This document shows positions 19,060-27,012 of a stretch of 39,926 bases of DNA, in pieces (position 1 is the stretch's first letter; each line of letters opens with the position of its first letter). The translations under genes were made by a program, and so were the position numbers. The notes under the pieces are model-generated. The model searched no databases. It was not told the origin of the DNA and saw only the letters and a list, made by a program, of their open reading frames with translations. Source of the stretch: Betaproteobacteria bacterium (GTDB taxonomy: Bacteria > Pseudomonadota > Gammaproteobacteria > Burkholderiales > Burkholderiaceae_F); NCBI GenBank assembly GCA_005882215.1, contig VBCK01000136.1:1-39926 (forward strand). The letters run 5' to 3'.

Positions 19060-19326
19060 ATGCAGATCACGTTCAAGCTGCACGCGACGCTGACCGACTT
19101 CCTGCCGCGCGACGCGGACGGTCGCAAGCCGCACTACAACCAGCTTCAGGTCGAGGTGCCCGAAGGGGCCGATGTGCAGTCGGTGATCGATCGTTTCGGT
19201 CTGCCGGCCAGGCAGGTCCACCTGGTGCTCGTTAATGGCGTGTACGTGGCACCGTCCACGCGGTCGAGCCGCCGGCTGAGCGAAGGCGACGCGCTCGCGA
19301 TCTGGCCGCCGATCGCGGGCGGCTAA
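19060..19326 (+). CDS. MoaD/ThiS-like small sulfur-carrier protein
   Basis: An 88-residue ubiquitin-fold sulfur carrier ending in the required Gly-Gly (AIWPPIAGG). The fold is read from MQITFKLHATLTDFLP, EVPEGADVQSVIDRFGLP, VHLVLVNGVYV and LSEGDALAIWPP. MoaD donates sulfur to form the dithiolene of pyranopterin. As the fourth gene after aorC (26-nt gap) it occupies the place of aorD-type accessory genes. The ATG at 19060 is chosen because earlier in-frame codons overlap aorC. Whether it replaces or supplements housekeeping MoaD, which is not in this window, is unknown. Confidence 0.88.
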   Translation: MQITFKLHATLTDFLPRDADGRKPHYNQLQVEVPEGADVQSVIDRFGLPARQVHLVLVNGVYVAPSTRSSRRLSEGDALAIWPPIAGG

Positions 19327-19389
19327 AGCCTCGAGGGCGAGGCGCGTTGCCGGCCGACCGTATGCCAGGAAGCGCCCCTGTACCGAGAA

Positions 19390-19512
19390 ATGGGTTGCAC
19401 GCGCGACGAGTTCCTGGCGTGGCTGCCCGGGGCCGTGCGGGGTGCTCGGTACGAGGCGGCTGAGGCGAAGACCCCGATGGCTGCCTCGTTCAATGCGACG
19501 GCGATGGAATAA
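19390..19512 (+). other. Short unexplained ORF or gene remnant after the moaD-like gene
   Basis: The frame of the moaD-like gene stays open after its TAA for a further 61 codons to a TAA at 19510-19512. An internal ATG at 19390 would give 40 residues beginning MGCTRDEFLAWLPGAVRGA. That segment has the amphipathic look of a real protein N-terminus and reminds me of small conserved betaproteobacterial proteins, but I cannot name a family. The remaining residues look unstructured. It may be a truncated gene, the true 3' end of the operon, or chance. No clear ribosome site precedes the ATG. Confidence 0.3.
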
Positions 19513-19579
19513 ATTGCTTCCGATGCCGATCATGCAGCAATCTGCGCAACTCGAACGCACTAAGAGGGATTCCAAGCCG

Positions 19580-20146
19580 ATGCACCAGCGACCGCTTGCA
19601 CTGACGCTGCTCGCTCTGGCCGGCGTGGCGGGTCTGGTCGCCGCGAACCAGGCGTTGATCGCCAATCAGAGCGAGGTGATGTACGTCGCCACGCAGATGG
19701 GCTCTGAGGTCGAAGGAAACTTCGGCCGGTTCGAGGCGCAGATCAACCTGGACCCCGACAAGCCGCAGACCAGTTCGGTGTGGTTCGCGGTCGACACCTC
19801 CAGCGTGATCTTTCCGTCCCCTGACGTACTGAAAGAGCTCGCCAAGCCGGACTGGTTCGATACTGCCCACTATCCCAGGGCCGAATTCCGGTCCGGCCGG
19901 ATTCAAAGACTGGCCGACGGCCGTTACGAGATCGCCGGTGTGCTGACGATCAAGGGGCGTGCCCACGATGTGGTCTTTCCGGTGAGCATGAGCCGCTCCG
20001 GTGCGACGACGTTCGCCACGGGGTCCTTGACGATCAAGCGGCTCGATTACGGAGTCGGGCAGGGCGAGTGGGGCGATACCTCACTGGTCGCTAACGAAGT
20101 CCAGATCAAGTTCAAGATCGCGCTAAGCGGGGTCACCTCCGGCTGA
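19580..20146 (+). CDS. Periplasmic YceI-family protein
   Basis: A 188-residue YceI-like lipocalin-fold protein. An N-terminal hydrophobic export signal (LALTLLALAGVAGLVAA) is followed by the family pattern VEGNFGRFEAQINLDPDKP, VWFAVDTSSVIFPSPDVLKE, WFDTAHYPRAEFRSG, YEIAGVLTIKGRAHDVVFPV and LTIKRLDYGVGQGEWGDTS. YceI proteins bind polyisoprenoid or similar amphiphilic ligands in a hydrophobic pocket. The ATG at 19580 follows AGAGGGA, although the spacing is long; upstream in-frame codons would bury the signal. It lies downstream of the tungsten AOR genes, but the intervening 250 bp makes a shared transcript uncertain. Confidence 0.88.
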   Translation: MHQRPLALTLLALAGVAGLVAANQALIANQSEVMYVATQMGSEVEGNFGRFEAQINLDPDKPQTSSVWFAVDTSSVIFPSPDVLKELAKPDWFDTAHYPRAEFRSGRIQRLADGRYEIAGVLTIKGRAHDVVFPVSMSRSGATTFATGSLTIKRLDYGVGQGEWGDTSLVANEVQIKFKIALSGVTSG

Positions 20147-20277
20147 GCGGCTTTTTTCGACAGCCGGCCGCGCGGAGGATTCGCGTTGCCCGCGGTGGCC
20201 GCATGCTGGTATCGTGGCGGCCTCCTCTTCGAAGCCCTGAACCGAACGTCCGGAGCCGGCCTCCGGACGAGTGCTCA

Positions 20278-20589
20278 ATGCGCCGCCTGCTTTTCTCCCT
20301 GCTGTTTCCGCTGCTGCTGATCGCCCAGCAGGGGGCCTTCGTCCACGGCCTGCAGCACCTTCCCGGCAGCGCTGGAACGTCCAAGAGCTGGGACGATCGC
20401 CACGCGCCCACCGATCCGTATTGCGAAGAGTGCTTCGAGTTCGCGCAAGTCGGTGCCGCCGCCGATCTTCCGCTGGCTCTGGCCGCCCTGGATCATGTCG
20501 AGTTCGACCTGATCGGCTTTCGTTTGCCGATCACTCTGCCGTGCCAGCTTCAATCCCCGCGCAGCCGCGGGCCGCCCTCTCTCCTCTGA
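20278..20589 (+). CDS. Small exported protein upstream of TonB receptor (DUF2946-like?)
   Basis: A 103-residue protein with an N-terminal signal (MRRLLFSLLFPLLLIAQQG) and a short mature part containing HGLQHLPG, a conserved-looking PYCEECFEFAQVG with two Cys and a Pro-rich basic tail. The layout (signal peptide, early His, CxxC-like Cys pair, then a hydrophobic segment) resembles the DUF2946-type small proteins that precede TonB receptors in many proteobacteria. This resemblance is by pattern only. It ends 84 bp before the TonB-dependent receptor gene. A metal-related role is a guess. No strong ribosome site precedes the ATG. Confidence 0.6.
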   Translation: MRRLLFSLLFPLLLIAQQGAFVHGLQHLPGSAGTSKSWDDRHAPTDPYCEECFEFAQVGAAADLPLALAALDHVEFDLIGFRLPITLPCQLQSPRSRGPPSLL

Positions 20590-20673
20590 TCGCAAGCCGT
20601 CCGTCAGTGTTCCGGCGCGCCGTCTTCGACGGCAACCGCCGGTCCGCGGTTTTCGCCAGCAGGGGAGTTCAAT

Positions 20674-22863
20674 ATGCTTCGATTCGCAGCACCCGCTGCA
20701 TCAGGTGCCATGGCCGCTGCCGTGGCGATGTCCGTTGGGCTGTTGCCGCTCGCGGCCCGCTCGGCCGATTCGGCCCCGGCGTCCGATGCGGCGGACGCCG
20801 GGGCCGGGCCCTCTCCGGTTGCCGCGGCGGAGGCCCCGATCCAGCAAATAGAGATCGTCGAAAAAGTGAAGCGCCTGAACGAGGCGCGCACCGGAATCCA
20901 GACCCAGACCGGTGCGTCGGTCTACACGGTGGATCAGGACGCCATCAACGCGGTCCCGGGCGGCGACAACACGCTGCTGAACCAGGTGATCCTGCAGGCT
21001 CCGGAGGTGGCGCAGGACTCGTTCGGGCAGTTTCACGTCCGAGGCGAGCACAACGGCCTGCAGTACCGGGTGAACGGGATCATCCTGCCCGAGGGAATCA
21101 GCGTGTTCGGCCAGTCGCTCGATCCGCGCCTGATCTCATCGATGAGCCTGATCACCGGAGCGTTGCCGGCCGAATACGGCTTGCGCACGGCCGGCATCAT
21201 CGATATCACGACCAAGAACGGCGCACTTGCGCCAGGCGGATCGGTTTCGATCTACGGCGGCAGCCACGGTACCGTGCAGCCGAGCTTCAACTACGCGGGC
21301 TCGTCCGGCTCCTTCAACTATTTCGTGGCCGGCGACTATCTTCGCAGCGGCCTGGGCATCGAGTCGCCGGACGGAAGCTCCAATCCGATCCACGACGACA
21401 CCCGGCAACATCACGGGTTTGCATACCTGGAAGACGTGCTGGACGCCGACAACCGACTCGCGCTGACATTCGGCATGTCGTCCGGATCGTTCCAGATTCC
21501 GCAGCAAAGCGGGCTGCAACCGACACTCGGATCGAACGTGAACGGGCAGACGACCTTTCCCAGCGAGAACCTGGACGAGAACCAGCGGGAAATCACCCAG
21601 TTCGCGATCCTGGGCTGGCAGCATTCGGACGGTCCGCTGGACACGCACACGGCCCTGATCAGCCGCTACTCCAGCCTTAACTTCCAGCCCGATCCGATCG
21701 GCGACCTGCTGTACAACGGCGTGTCGCAGCAGGCTTACAAGCGCAACGTCGCGTTCGGGCTGCAGTCGGACGCCGCGTACAAGCTGAACGACGCACACAC
21801 GGTGCGAGCGGGCATCTATCTGCAGAATGACCGCTCGACCAGCCTGACCAGCTCGCTGGTACTGCCGGTCGATTCTAGCGGCATGCAGACCAGCAACACG
21901 CCGTTCACGGTCGTCGACGACGGCGACAAAACAGAGCGGATCGAAAGCGTGTATGTACAGGACGAATACCGGCTGCTGCAGACCCTGACGATCAATTTCG
22001 GCGGCCGGTTCGACCACTTCACCGCCTTCGCCAGCGGCAGCCAGTTCAGCCCGCGCGTGAACGTGGTGTGGCAGGCGCTGGCCGACACGACGGTGCACGG
22101 GGGCTACTCGCGTTACTTCTCGCCGCCCCCGTTCGAGCTGGTCGGCAGCGAGACCGTCTCGAAGTTCAACGGAACGTCTAACGCGCCGGCGGTGACCCAG
22201 GCGGACACTCCGAAGGCGGAGCGCGCGAACTACGTGGACCTCGGAGTCGAGCAGAAAATCACCGGCGCGCTGAACGCTGCGATCGACAGCTACTACAAGT
22301 GGTCGAAGGACCTGATCGACGAAGGCCAGTTCGGGGCGCCCATCATTCTGACGCCGTTCAACTATCGCGACGGGCGGCAGTACGGGATCATCCTGTCGGC
22401 CAATTACGCCGGCCGGGACCTGTCGGCGTACGCGAACCTCGCATTTCAGAGCGACAAGGGGCGAGGCATCGAATCTGCGCAGTTCAACTTTTCTCCGGAC
22501 GATTTGAACTACATCGCCACGCATTACATCGACCTGGATCACGAGCAGCGGGTGACGGGCTCGGCCGGCGCGTCCTACCTGTGGCAGGAAACCCGCTTCA
22601 GCGCCGACCTGCTGTTCGGATCGGGGCTGCGCGCCAGCACGAACACTCCGAACGACACCCATCTGCCTTACTACACGCAGGTCAACACCGGCGTCAGCCA
22701 CGTGTTTCACATCGCCGGCGCCGGCACGCTCACGGCCCGCGCCGATGTGATCAACGTGTTCGACCGGGAATACCAGATCCGCAACGGCACGGGCGTGGGC
22801 GTCGGCGCGCCGCAGTTCGGCCCGCGCCGCGGCTATTTCTTCGGGCTGTCGAAGTCGCTTTAG
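20674..22863 (+). CDS. TonB-dependent outer membrane receptor
   Basis: A 729-residue outer-membrane receptor. After a signal peptide (to about residue 30) and an Ala/Pro-rich linker, the plug domain is read from TGASVYTVDQDAINAVPGGD through VRGEHNGLQYRVNGIILPEG, SLITGALPAEYGLRTAGIID and ITTKNGA. The rest is an alternating beta-strand barrel with typical segments VYVQDEYRLLQTLTINFGGR and GGYSRYFSPPPFEL, and a closing DVINVFDREYQIRNGTG with the FGPRRGYFFGL strand. The final residue is Leu rather than the usual aromatic. No N-terminal signalling (STN) domain is seen. The substrate is unknown; the large missing-siderophore-cluster context suggests uptake of a metal chelate or other ligand. AGGGGAG precedes the ATG. 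Confidence 0.92.
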   Translation: MLRFAAPAASGAMAAAVAMSVGLLPLAARSADSAPASDAADAGAGPSPVAAAEAPIQQIEIVEKVKRLNEARTGIQTQTGASVYTVDQDAINAVPGGDNTLLNQVILQAPEVAQDSFGQFHVRGEHNGLQYRVNGIILPEGISVFGQSLDPRLISSMSLITGALPAEYGLRTAGIIDITTKNGALAPGGSVSIYGGSHGTVQPSFNYAGSSGSFNYFVAGDYLRSGLGIESPDGSSNPIHDDTRQHHGFAYLEDVLDADNRLALTFGMSSGSFQIPQQSGLQPTLGSNVNGQTTFPSENLDENQREITQFAILGWQHSDGPLDTHTALISRYSSLNFQPDPIGDLLYNGVSQQAYKRNVAFGLQSDAAYKLNDAHTVRAGIYLQNDRSTSLTSSLVLPVDSSGMQTSNTPFTVVDDGDKTERIESVYVQDEYRLLQTLTINFGGRFDHFTAFASGSQFSPRVNVVWQALADTTVHGGYSRYFSPPPFELVGSETVSKFNGTSNAPAVTQADTPKAERANYVDLGVEQKITGALNAAIDSYYKWSKDLIDEGQFGAPIILTPFNYRDGRQYGIILSANYAGRDLSAYANLAFQSDKGRGIESAQFNFSPDDLNYIATHYIDLDHEQRVTGSAGASYLWQETRFSADLLFGSGLRASTNTPNDTHLPYYTQVNTGVSHVFHIAGAGTLTARADVINVFDREYQIRNGTGVGVGAPQFGPRRGYFFGLSKSL

Positions 22864-22901
22864 ACTGCCGCATTCGAAAAGTCCAAGGACGGAGGAGCGC
22901 G

Positions 22902-24785
22902 ATGAAGCATGGCGCAATTCGGTGGGCGATCCTGCCGCTGATGCTGTTTCCGCTGGTGGCCGTCCACGCGGCCGGCCAGCCGACCGAAGAGGCGGCCAGC
23001 GTGAACTGGGACCTGGGCGATCTGTATGCCAGTGTCGAGGCATGGAGCGCTGCCTACGCCAAGACGCGGGCGCAGGCCGAGCAGCTGGACCACTTCAAGG
23101 GTTCGCTGGGCAAAGACGCGTCCGACATGCTGAAGGCGCTGTCGGCGATCAGCGACGCGCAGCTGCAGGCGGCGCGCCTGGCGGTGTATGCCAGCCTGCA
23201 GGGCGACGAGGACACGCGGGTGGCGGCGGCGCAGGAGCGCCGCCAGCAGGCTCAGGCGCTGCAGACGATGATCGCCGAGAAGACGGCCTGGGTGGCGCCC
23301 GAGATCGTCGCGCTCGGTCAGGCCAAAGTGGATTCCTTCCTCGAAAGCAACGCGGAGCTGAGGCGGCGCTTCGATTTCTTTCTGAAGAACACGCTGCGCA
23401 GCGCGTCACACACCTTGGGATCGGAGGCGGAAGCGGTCCTTGCCGCCACCGGCAACGTGCTGTCCCAGCCGAACAGCGTTTACCAGCAACTGGCCGATGC
23501 CGAGTTGCCGTATCCGACCATCGTGTTGTCCGATGGCCAGAAGGTGCGTCTGGATCAGGCGGCCTACACGAAGCATCGCGCGGCACCCTCGCGAAACGAT
23601 CGCAAGGCCGTGTTCGACGCGTTCTGGGGCGCGTGGAAGGGCTACGAAGGAACGATGGGCGCGAACCTGGCGACGCAGGACATGGGCGACGTGTTCACGG
23701 CCAGGTCGCGACGCTTCGAGGGCGCACTGGACGCGGCCCTGTTCTCGGACAACATGCCGCCGCAGGTCTACAAAACGCTGGTGGCGCAGACCAACGCCGC
23801 GCTGCCGACGCTGCACCGCTACCTGCGGCTGCGCAAGCGTCTGCTCGGGATCGGCGATGAGCTGGGCTACTACGACAACTATCCGGCGCTGTTTCCGGCC
23901 GAGTCGGTGCCGAAGTTCAGCGTGGCCGAGTCCGAGCGCATCACGCTGGCCGCGCTTGCGCCGATGGGCGAGGAGTACCTGGCCCTGCTGCGCCGTGGGT
24001 TCGCGGGCCGCTGGATGAGCGCGCTGCCGCACCAGGGCAAGCACGCCGGGGCTTACATGAACGGCAGCGCGTACGGGGTGCATCCGTTTCTGCTGCTGAA
24101 TCACAACGACGACTACAACTCGCTGTCGACGCTGGCCCACGAATGGGGGCACGCAGTTCACACGATGCTGGCCGATGCGAATCAGCCGTATGAAAAGGCC
24201 GAGTACTCGACGTTCATCGCTGAATCGGCCTCGATCGGCAACGAGATGCTGTTGAACGACTACATGGTGGATCACGCGAAAACGCGCGAGGAAAAACTCT
24301 TCTACCTGGGGCAGGGCCTGGAGTCCATCCGGCAAACGTTCTTCCGCCAGGTGATGTTCGCCGAATTCCAGCTGCAGATGCACCAGGAGCTCGAGCAAGG
24401 CGCGGCGTTGTCGGGCGAGCACCTGACCGACATCTATTGCAAGCTGCTGCGGCGCTATTACGGCGAGGCCGAGGGCGTGATGAAAATCGACCCCCTGTAC
24501 TGCACCGAGTGGGAATACATTCCGCACTTCTACTACGGCTTCTACGTTTATCAATACGCGACCTCGATGGCCGGGGCGGCCGAGTTCACCGACGCGATCC
24601 TGAAAGAGGGCGCACCGGCACGGGATCGCTTCATCAACATGCTGAAGGCCGGCGGATCCGACTACGCCTATCCGCTGTACCTGCGGGCCGGCATCGACAT
24701 GGCGACGGCCGCGCCGTACCAGGCCCTGGTCGCCCGGATGAACCGGGTGATAGATCAGATCGAGGCGCTGCAGGCAGCGAAGTGA
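22902..24785 (+). CDS. Secreted M3-family oligopeptidase (PepF-like)
   Basis: A 627-residue zinc oligoendopeptidase of family M3B. It starts with an export signal (WAILPLMLFPLVAVHAAG), unusual for PepF, which is generally cytoplasmic. The mature N-terminal part begins with WDLGDLYASVEAWSAAYAKT as in PepF. The catalytic HEWGH (His413, Glu414, His417) lies in TLAHEWGHAVHTMLA, and the downstream Glu ligand is in FIAESASIGNEMLL. The family degrades short peptides; this one presumably acts in the periplasm. GGAGGAG upstream of the ATG at 22902 fixes the start. It is 38 bp after the TonB receptor gene, so co-transcription is plausible and a peptide uptake/processing pair is possible. Its stop codon forms the outer edge of a large inverted repeat. 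Confidence 0.92.
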   Translation: MKHGAIRWAILPLMLFPLVAVHAAGQPTEEAASVNWDLGDLYASVEAWSAAYAKTRAQAEQLDHFKGSLGKDASDMLKALSAISDAQLQAARLAVYASLQGDEDTRVAAAQERRQQAQALQTMIAEKTAWVAPEIVALGQAKVDSFLESNAELRRRFDFFLKNTLRSASHTLGSEAEAVLAATGNVLSQPNSVYQQLADAELPYPTIVLSDGQKVRLDQAAYTKHRAAPSRNDRKAVFDAFWGAWKGYEGTMGANLATQDMGDVFTARSRRFEGALDAALFSDNMPPQVYKTLVAQTNAALPTLHRYLRLRKRLLGIGDELGYYDNYPALFPAESVPKFSVAESERITLAALAPMGEEYLALLRRGFAGRWMSALPHQGKHAGAYMNGSAYGVHPFLLLNHNDDYNSLSTLAHEWGHAVHTMLADANQPYEKAEYSTFIAESASIGNEMLLNDYMVDHAKTREEKLFYLGQGLESIRQTFFRQVMFAEFQLQMHQELEQGAALSGEHLTDIYCKLLRRYYGEAEGVMKIDPLYCTEWEYIPHFYYGFYVYQYATSMAGAAEFTDAILKEGAPARDRFINMLKAGGSDYAYPLYLRAGIDMATAAPYQALVARMNRVIDQIEALQAAK

Positions 24786-24904
24786 TCCTCCTGCGCGCTA
24801 CGCGCTACGGAGGACAGGCCCTCTGCAGCGCGCAGGCGGGAATCTACCCTTCACAGCGCGTAGGCGGGCCTGTCCTCCGTAGCGCGCAGCGCGTAGGAGG
24901 ATCA
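24783..24904. repeat. Long inverted repeat between convergent genes (bidirectional terminator or REP-like element)
   Basis: Arms 24783-24821 and 24866-24904 are 39 bp each and match as reverse complements at 37 positions. The arms start at the TGA of the M3 peptidase gene and end at the TGA of the minus-strand metalloprotease-like gene, so both stop codons occupy mirror positions. The 44-bp interior carries a 15-bp direct repeat with one mismatch (CAGCGCG-C/T-AGGCGGG) near 24826 and 24854. There is no T-run, so it may act as a bidirectional hairpin terminator or mRNA-stabilising element, or be a dispersed REP/MITE-like unit; only one copy is seen in this window. Confidence 0.85.
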
Positions 24905-26026
24905 GTGCTGCAGATCGCCCTTGTGCAGCGACTCGCCGTCCTCGGTGTGCACGACCGCACCGAGCGTGAGCAGCCAGTCGAGCTCGTCTGCACCATCGAT
25001 GCGCATCACCTTGACGCTGTGCGCGTCGTCGGTCACGAGCTCCCCGGTCTTGAAGCCGTAGTAGTCGGCCAGCCCATAGGTCATGTCCGTCCGCTGCTGG
25101 CCCGATTCGGCCGTGATGTAGCGCGTATCGCCCTGGCGCGAAACCTCGTTGAACGCGAACCGCTTCAGGTCCGCGCCGCTGAACTCGGCCTTGTACTGGG
25201 CGATGTCGTCGTAGATTTTCAAGACGGCCGCGATCTTCTGAAGGCCCAACTCGTAGATAAGTTGTGGCGGCGAATCGACCGGGTACGGCGATCCTTGTTC
25301 GTCGTTCGCGATGCTGCCGACCGTGTAGTACGCGGTCGATATCGCGCATTGCACGGCGTCCTCATCGCTGCGGTTGCGCGGACAGAGCGCAAGCGCTTCC
25401 GAAATGTAGTGGCCGGTCGCATGCGCGTTGTCGCGATACATCGAGGAACTCAGCATCCGGGCGATGATCACCGCCTGCCGCACGGGCGCCTTGTCGCCCA
25501 GTTTGCGCTCGACCGACAGGATTCCATACGCATCGGCCGCCGCTTCTTGTGCCAGCCAAGGAAACACGCTGGCGTCGGCGACGTGCCCATCCGCCCGGTT
25601 CAGGAACGCGTCCCTGAGCTTGCAGTGCCCGATCTCGTGACCCAAGGCCCACATCGCCTGGGCGCCGCGCTCGAGACGCCCGTTCAGGAAGCGGCCCAGC
25701 GGCTTCAAGGCCTCACCGGTCTCGGGCGAGACGCGCACGATGCATTTGATACGGTTGCCCTCGACGCGGGACACGGACAGCGAGCCGCTTTGCGCATCCC
25801 GGAAGGAGATTTCGGCGTCGGGATCGAGCTCGTTGGCGAACGTGGCGCCGGCCTGCATCGTCTCGTCCGGCGATCCGGACGGCACCGAAAACTCGGTCGC
25901 TTCATGGCTGCCGGCGATCGCATCGGCCGCCAAGATCGCCAGCCCGAGGGCTGAAATCTTAAGGACCAGCGATACCGCCGCCGGCCAGAGGGGCGGGGTG
26001 GAGCGTGAAGTTGAGAGGCTGCTCAT
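24902..26026 (-). CDS. Unrecognised secreted HEXXH metalloprotease-like protein
   Basis: A 374-residue protein of no family I can name. A hydrophobic segment near residues 17-38 (AAVSLVLKISALGLAILAAD) is an export signal or membrane anchor. A zinc-binding HEIGH occurs at His130-Glu131-x2-His134 (WALGHEIGHCKLRDAF), followed at residue 161 by EAAADAYGIL, the Glu-x3-Asp pattern that supplies the third ligand in gluzincins such as M48. It is therefore probably a metallopeptidase with its own flanking domains. The remaining 200 residues carry no motif I recognise. The ATG at 26026 is preceded by GGAGAG. It is monocistronic and converges on the M3 peptidase gene. Its activity is inferred only. Confidence 0.75.
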   Translation of the reverse strand: MSSLSTSRSTPPLWPAAVSLVLKISALGLAILAADAIAGSHEATEFSVPSGSPDETMQAGATFANELDPDAEISFRDAQSGSLSVSRVEGNRIKCIVRVSPETGEALKPLGRFLNGRLERGAQAMWALGHEIGHCKLRDAFLNRADGHVADASVFPWLAQEAAADAYGILSVERKLGDKAPVRQAVIIARMLSSSMYRDNAHATGHYISEALALCPRNRSDEDAVQCAISTAYYTVGSIANDEQGSPYPVDSPPQLIYELGLQKIAAVLKIYDDIAQYKAEFSGADLKRFAFNEVSRQGDTRYITAESGQQRTDMTYGLADYYGFKTGELVTDDAHSVKVMRIDGADELDWLLTLGAVVHTEDGESLHKGDLQH

Positions 26027-26478
26027 TGCATCGGCTCTCCAAGAAGCTCCCCCTGTTGGGTCCTTCCAGTGCTCTCCTAAAAGTGCATTACGGACCAGGA
26101 CGCATACACACTAACCACTAACGTGAAAGCGTGATTGACTGAATACGGCAACCAGTCCACGCCTTCTACCATCGTGTGCGACTTACCCGACGACGCCCGT
26201 GAGCGAAGCAGGCGGCGTCGCACCGCCTTAACGATCTGCTACGACCTCAGAACGCACCGCTTTGAAACGGACGTGAGGCTCAAACTAGTACCAAGCAAGA
26301 TACGGGCCAGCTCAGTCGGTCCAAGCACCAAGACCCCGACCGCGCTCTTGGCCCCCGCCGCGCGGGGTTTCCCTATTTGTACAGACGCAATCGAGACGCT
26401 GAAAGTTCCGGAAGTCATATCGGGCTCAAAGGACTACCCGATGCCGGGGTAGGATTCCCCCGCATACGAGTTCAAGCC
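26027..26478. other. Intergenic stretch of 452 bp without a convincing gene
   Basis: Base composition here is clearly less GC-rich than on either side. The longest frame (26135-26452, 105 codons) has no ribosome site, no domain and an amino-acid mix unlike its neighbours, so I do not call it. Small dyads are present: CGACGCC/GGCGTCG at 26191-26220, CCTCA/TGAGG with an inner CCG/CGG near 26244-26277, and the stronger hairpin at 26333-26368. Promoters for the flanking genes must lie here, and a small RNA is possible. Confidence 0.6.
26333..26370 (+). terminator. Terminator-like hairpin
   Basis: ACCCCG (26333-26338) pairs with CGGGGT (26363-26368), and inside a 2-nt bulge CGCG (26341-26344) pairs with CGCG (26359-26362). 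The stem is followed by TTT and then CCCTATTT, a modest U-tract in the plus direction. No plus-strand gene lies directly upstream, so if active it would end a small RNA or stray transcription. Confidence 0.4.
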
Positions 26479-26973
26479 ATGCAAACCCTTCGGATCAACC
26501 CATCGCTGAGCGTCGCGGACCAGGTCGAGGAGCGCGACGTGGAGTCGCTCGCTGCCGCTGGCTTCAAGTGCCTCATCTGCAATCGCCCCGATTCCGAGGG
26601 TGGAACACCATCGGAGCGGATTCGCGCCGCTTGCGAGCGGCACGGAATCGAATTCTTCCTGCTCCCCGTCGTGTACAGCGGGCTCGATGTGGCCGACGGC
26701 GATGCGTTCGGCAAGATCCTGCGGCAGTGCGAGCAACCGGCGCTCGCCTACTGCCGCAGCGGACGCAGATCGGCGGCTCTGTGGGCCATCGCGGCAGCTC
26801 CGCTGGCGGGTGCGCAGGCGGTAGCCCAGCGCGCTGCGCGAATCGGGATCGGGCTGGACGAACTGGGCCCGGTGCTGGCTCGCAGCGCCGCGCGCGCCGA
26901 TCCGCCCTATGCGTCGAACTCGGATCCCGGCGCTCGCGAGCGCTTCAGCCGGCTTTGGGTGCAGGAGCGCTGA
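26479..26973 (+). CDS. TIGR01244 / Blh-like rhodanese-fold protein
   Basis: A 164-residue single-domain protein of the TIGR01244 (beta-lactamase-hydrolase-like, Blh N-terminal) family, which has a tyrosine-phosphatase/rhodanese-type fold. Recognisable segments are LSVADQVEERDVESLAAAGF, CLICNRPDSEGG and the active-site loop YCRSGRRSAALWA with Cys92. The loop is C-R-S-G-R-R, six residues, as expected for a sulfurtransferase-like site. Fused relatives join this domain to an ETHE1-like persulfide dioxygenase under BigR control and take part in sulfide detoxification. Here it is alone, close to cbb and sox genes, so a persulfide-handling role is likely but inferred. It converges on cbbR with a 39-bp gap. 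The ATG lacks a strong ribosome site. Confidence 0.82.
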   Translation: MQTLRINPSLSVADQVEERDVESLAAAGFKCLICNRPDSEGGTPSERIRAACERHGIEFFLLPVVYSGLDVADGDAFGKILRQCEQPALAYCRSGRRSAALWAIAAAPLAGAQAVAQRAARIGIGLDELGPVLARSAARADPPYASNSDPGARERFSRLWVQER

Positions 26974-27012
26974 GGCGGCAGCGTCGCGGCGCGAGCTGTG
27001 GGTGCGGCCGGA

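Noticed and set aside
20139-20166. CCGGCT/AGCCGG dyad with a T-run just after yceI
   Set aside because: The T-run lies in the loop rather than after the stem, so it is not a convincing terminator.
26135-26452. 105-codon plus-strand frame in the non-coding gap
   Set aside because: No ribosome site, no domain or export signal, and an amino-acid composition unlike neighbouring proteins.
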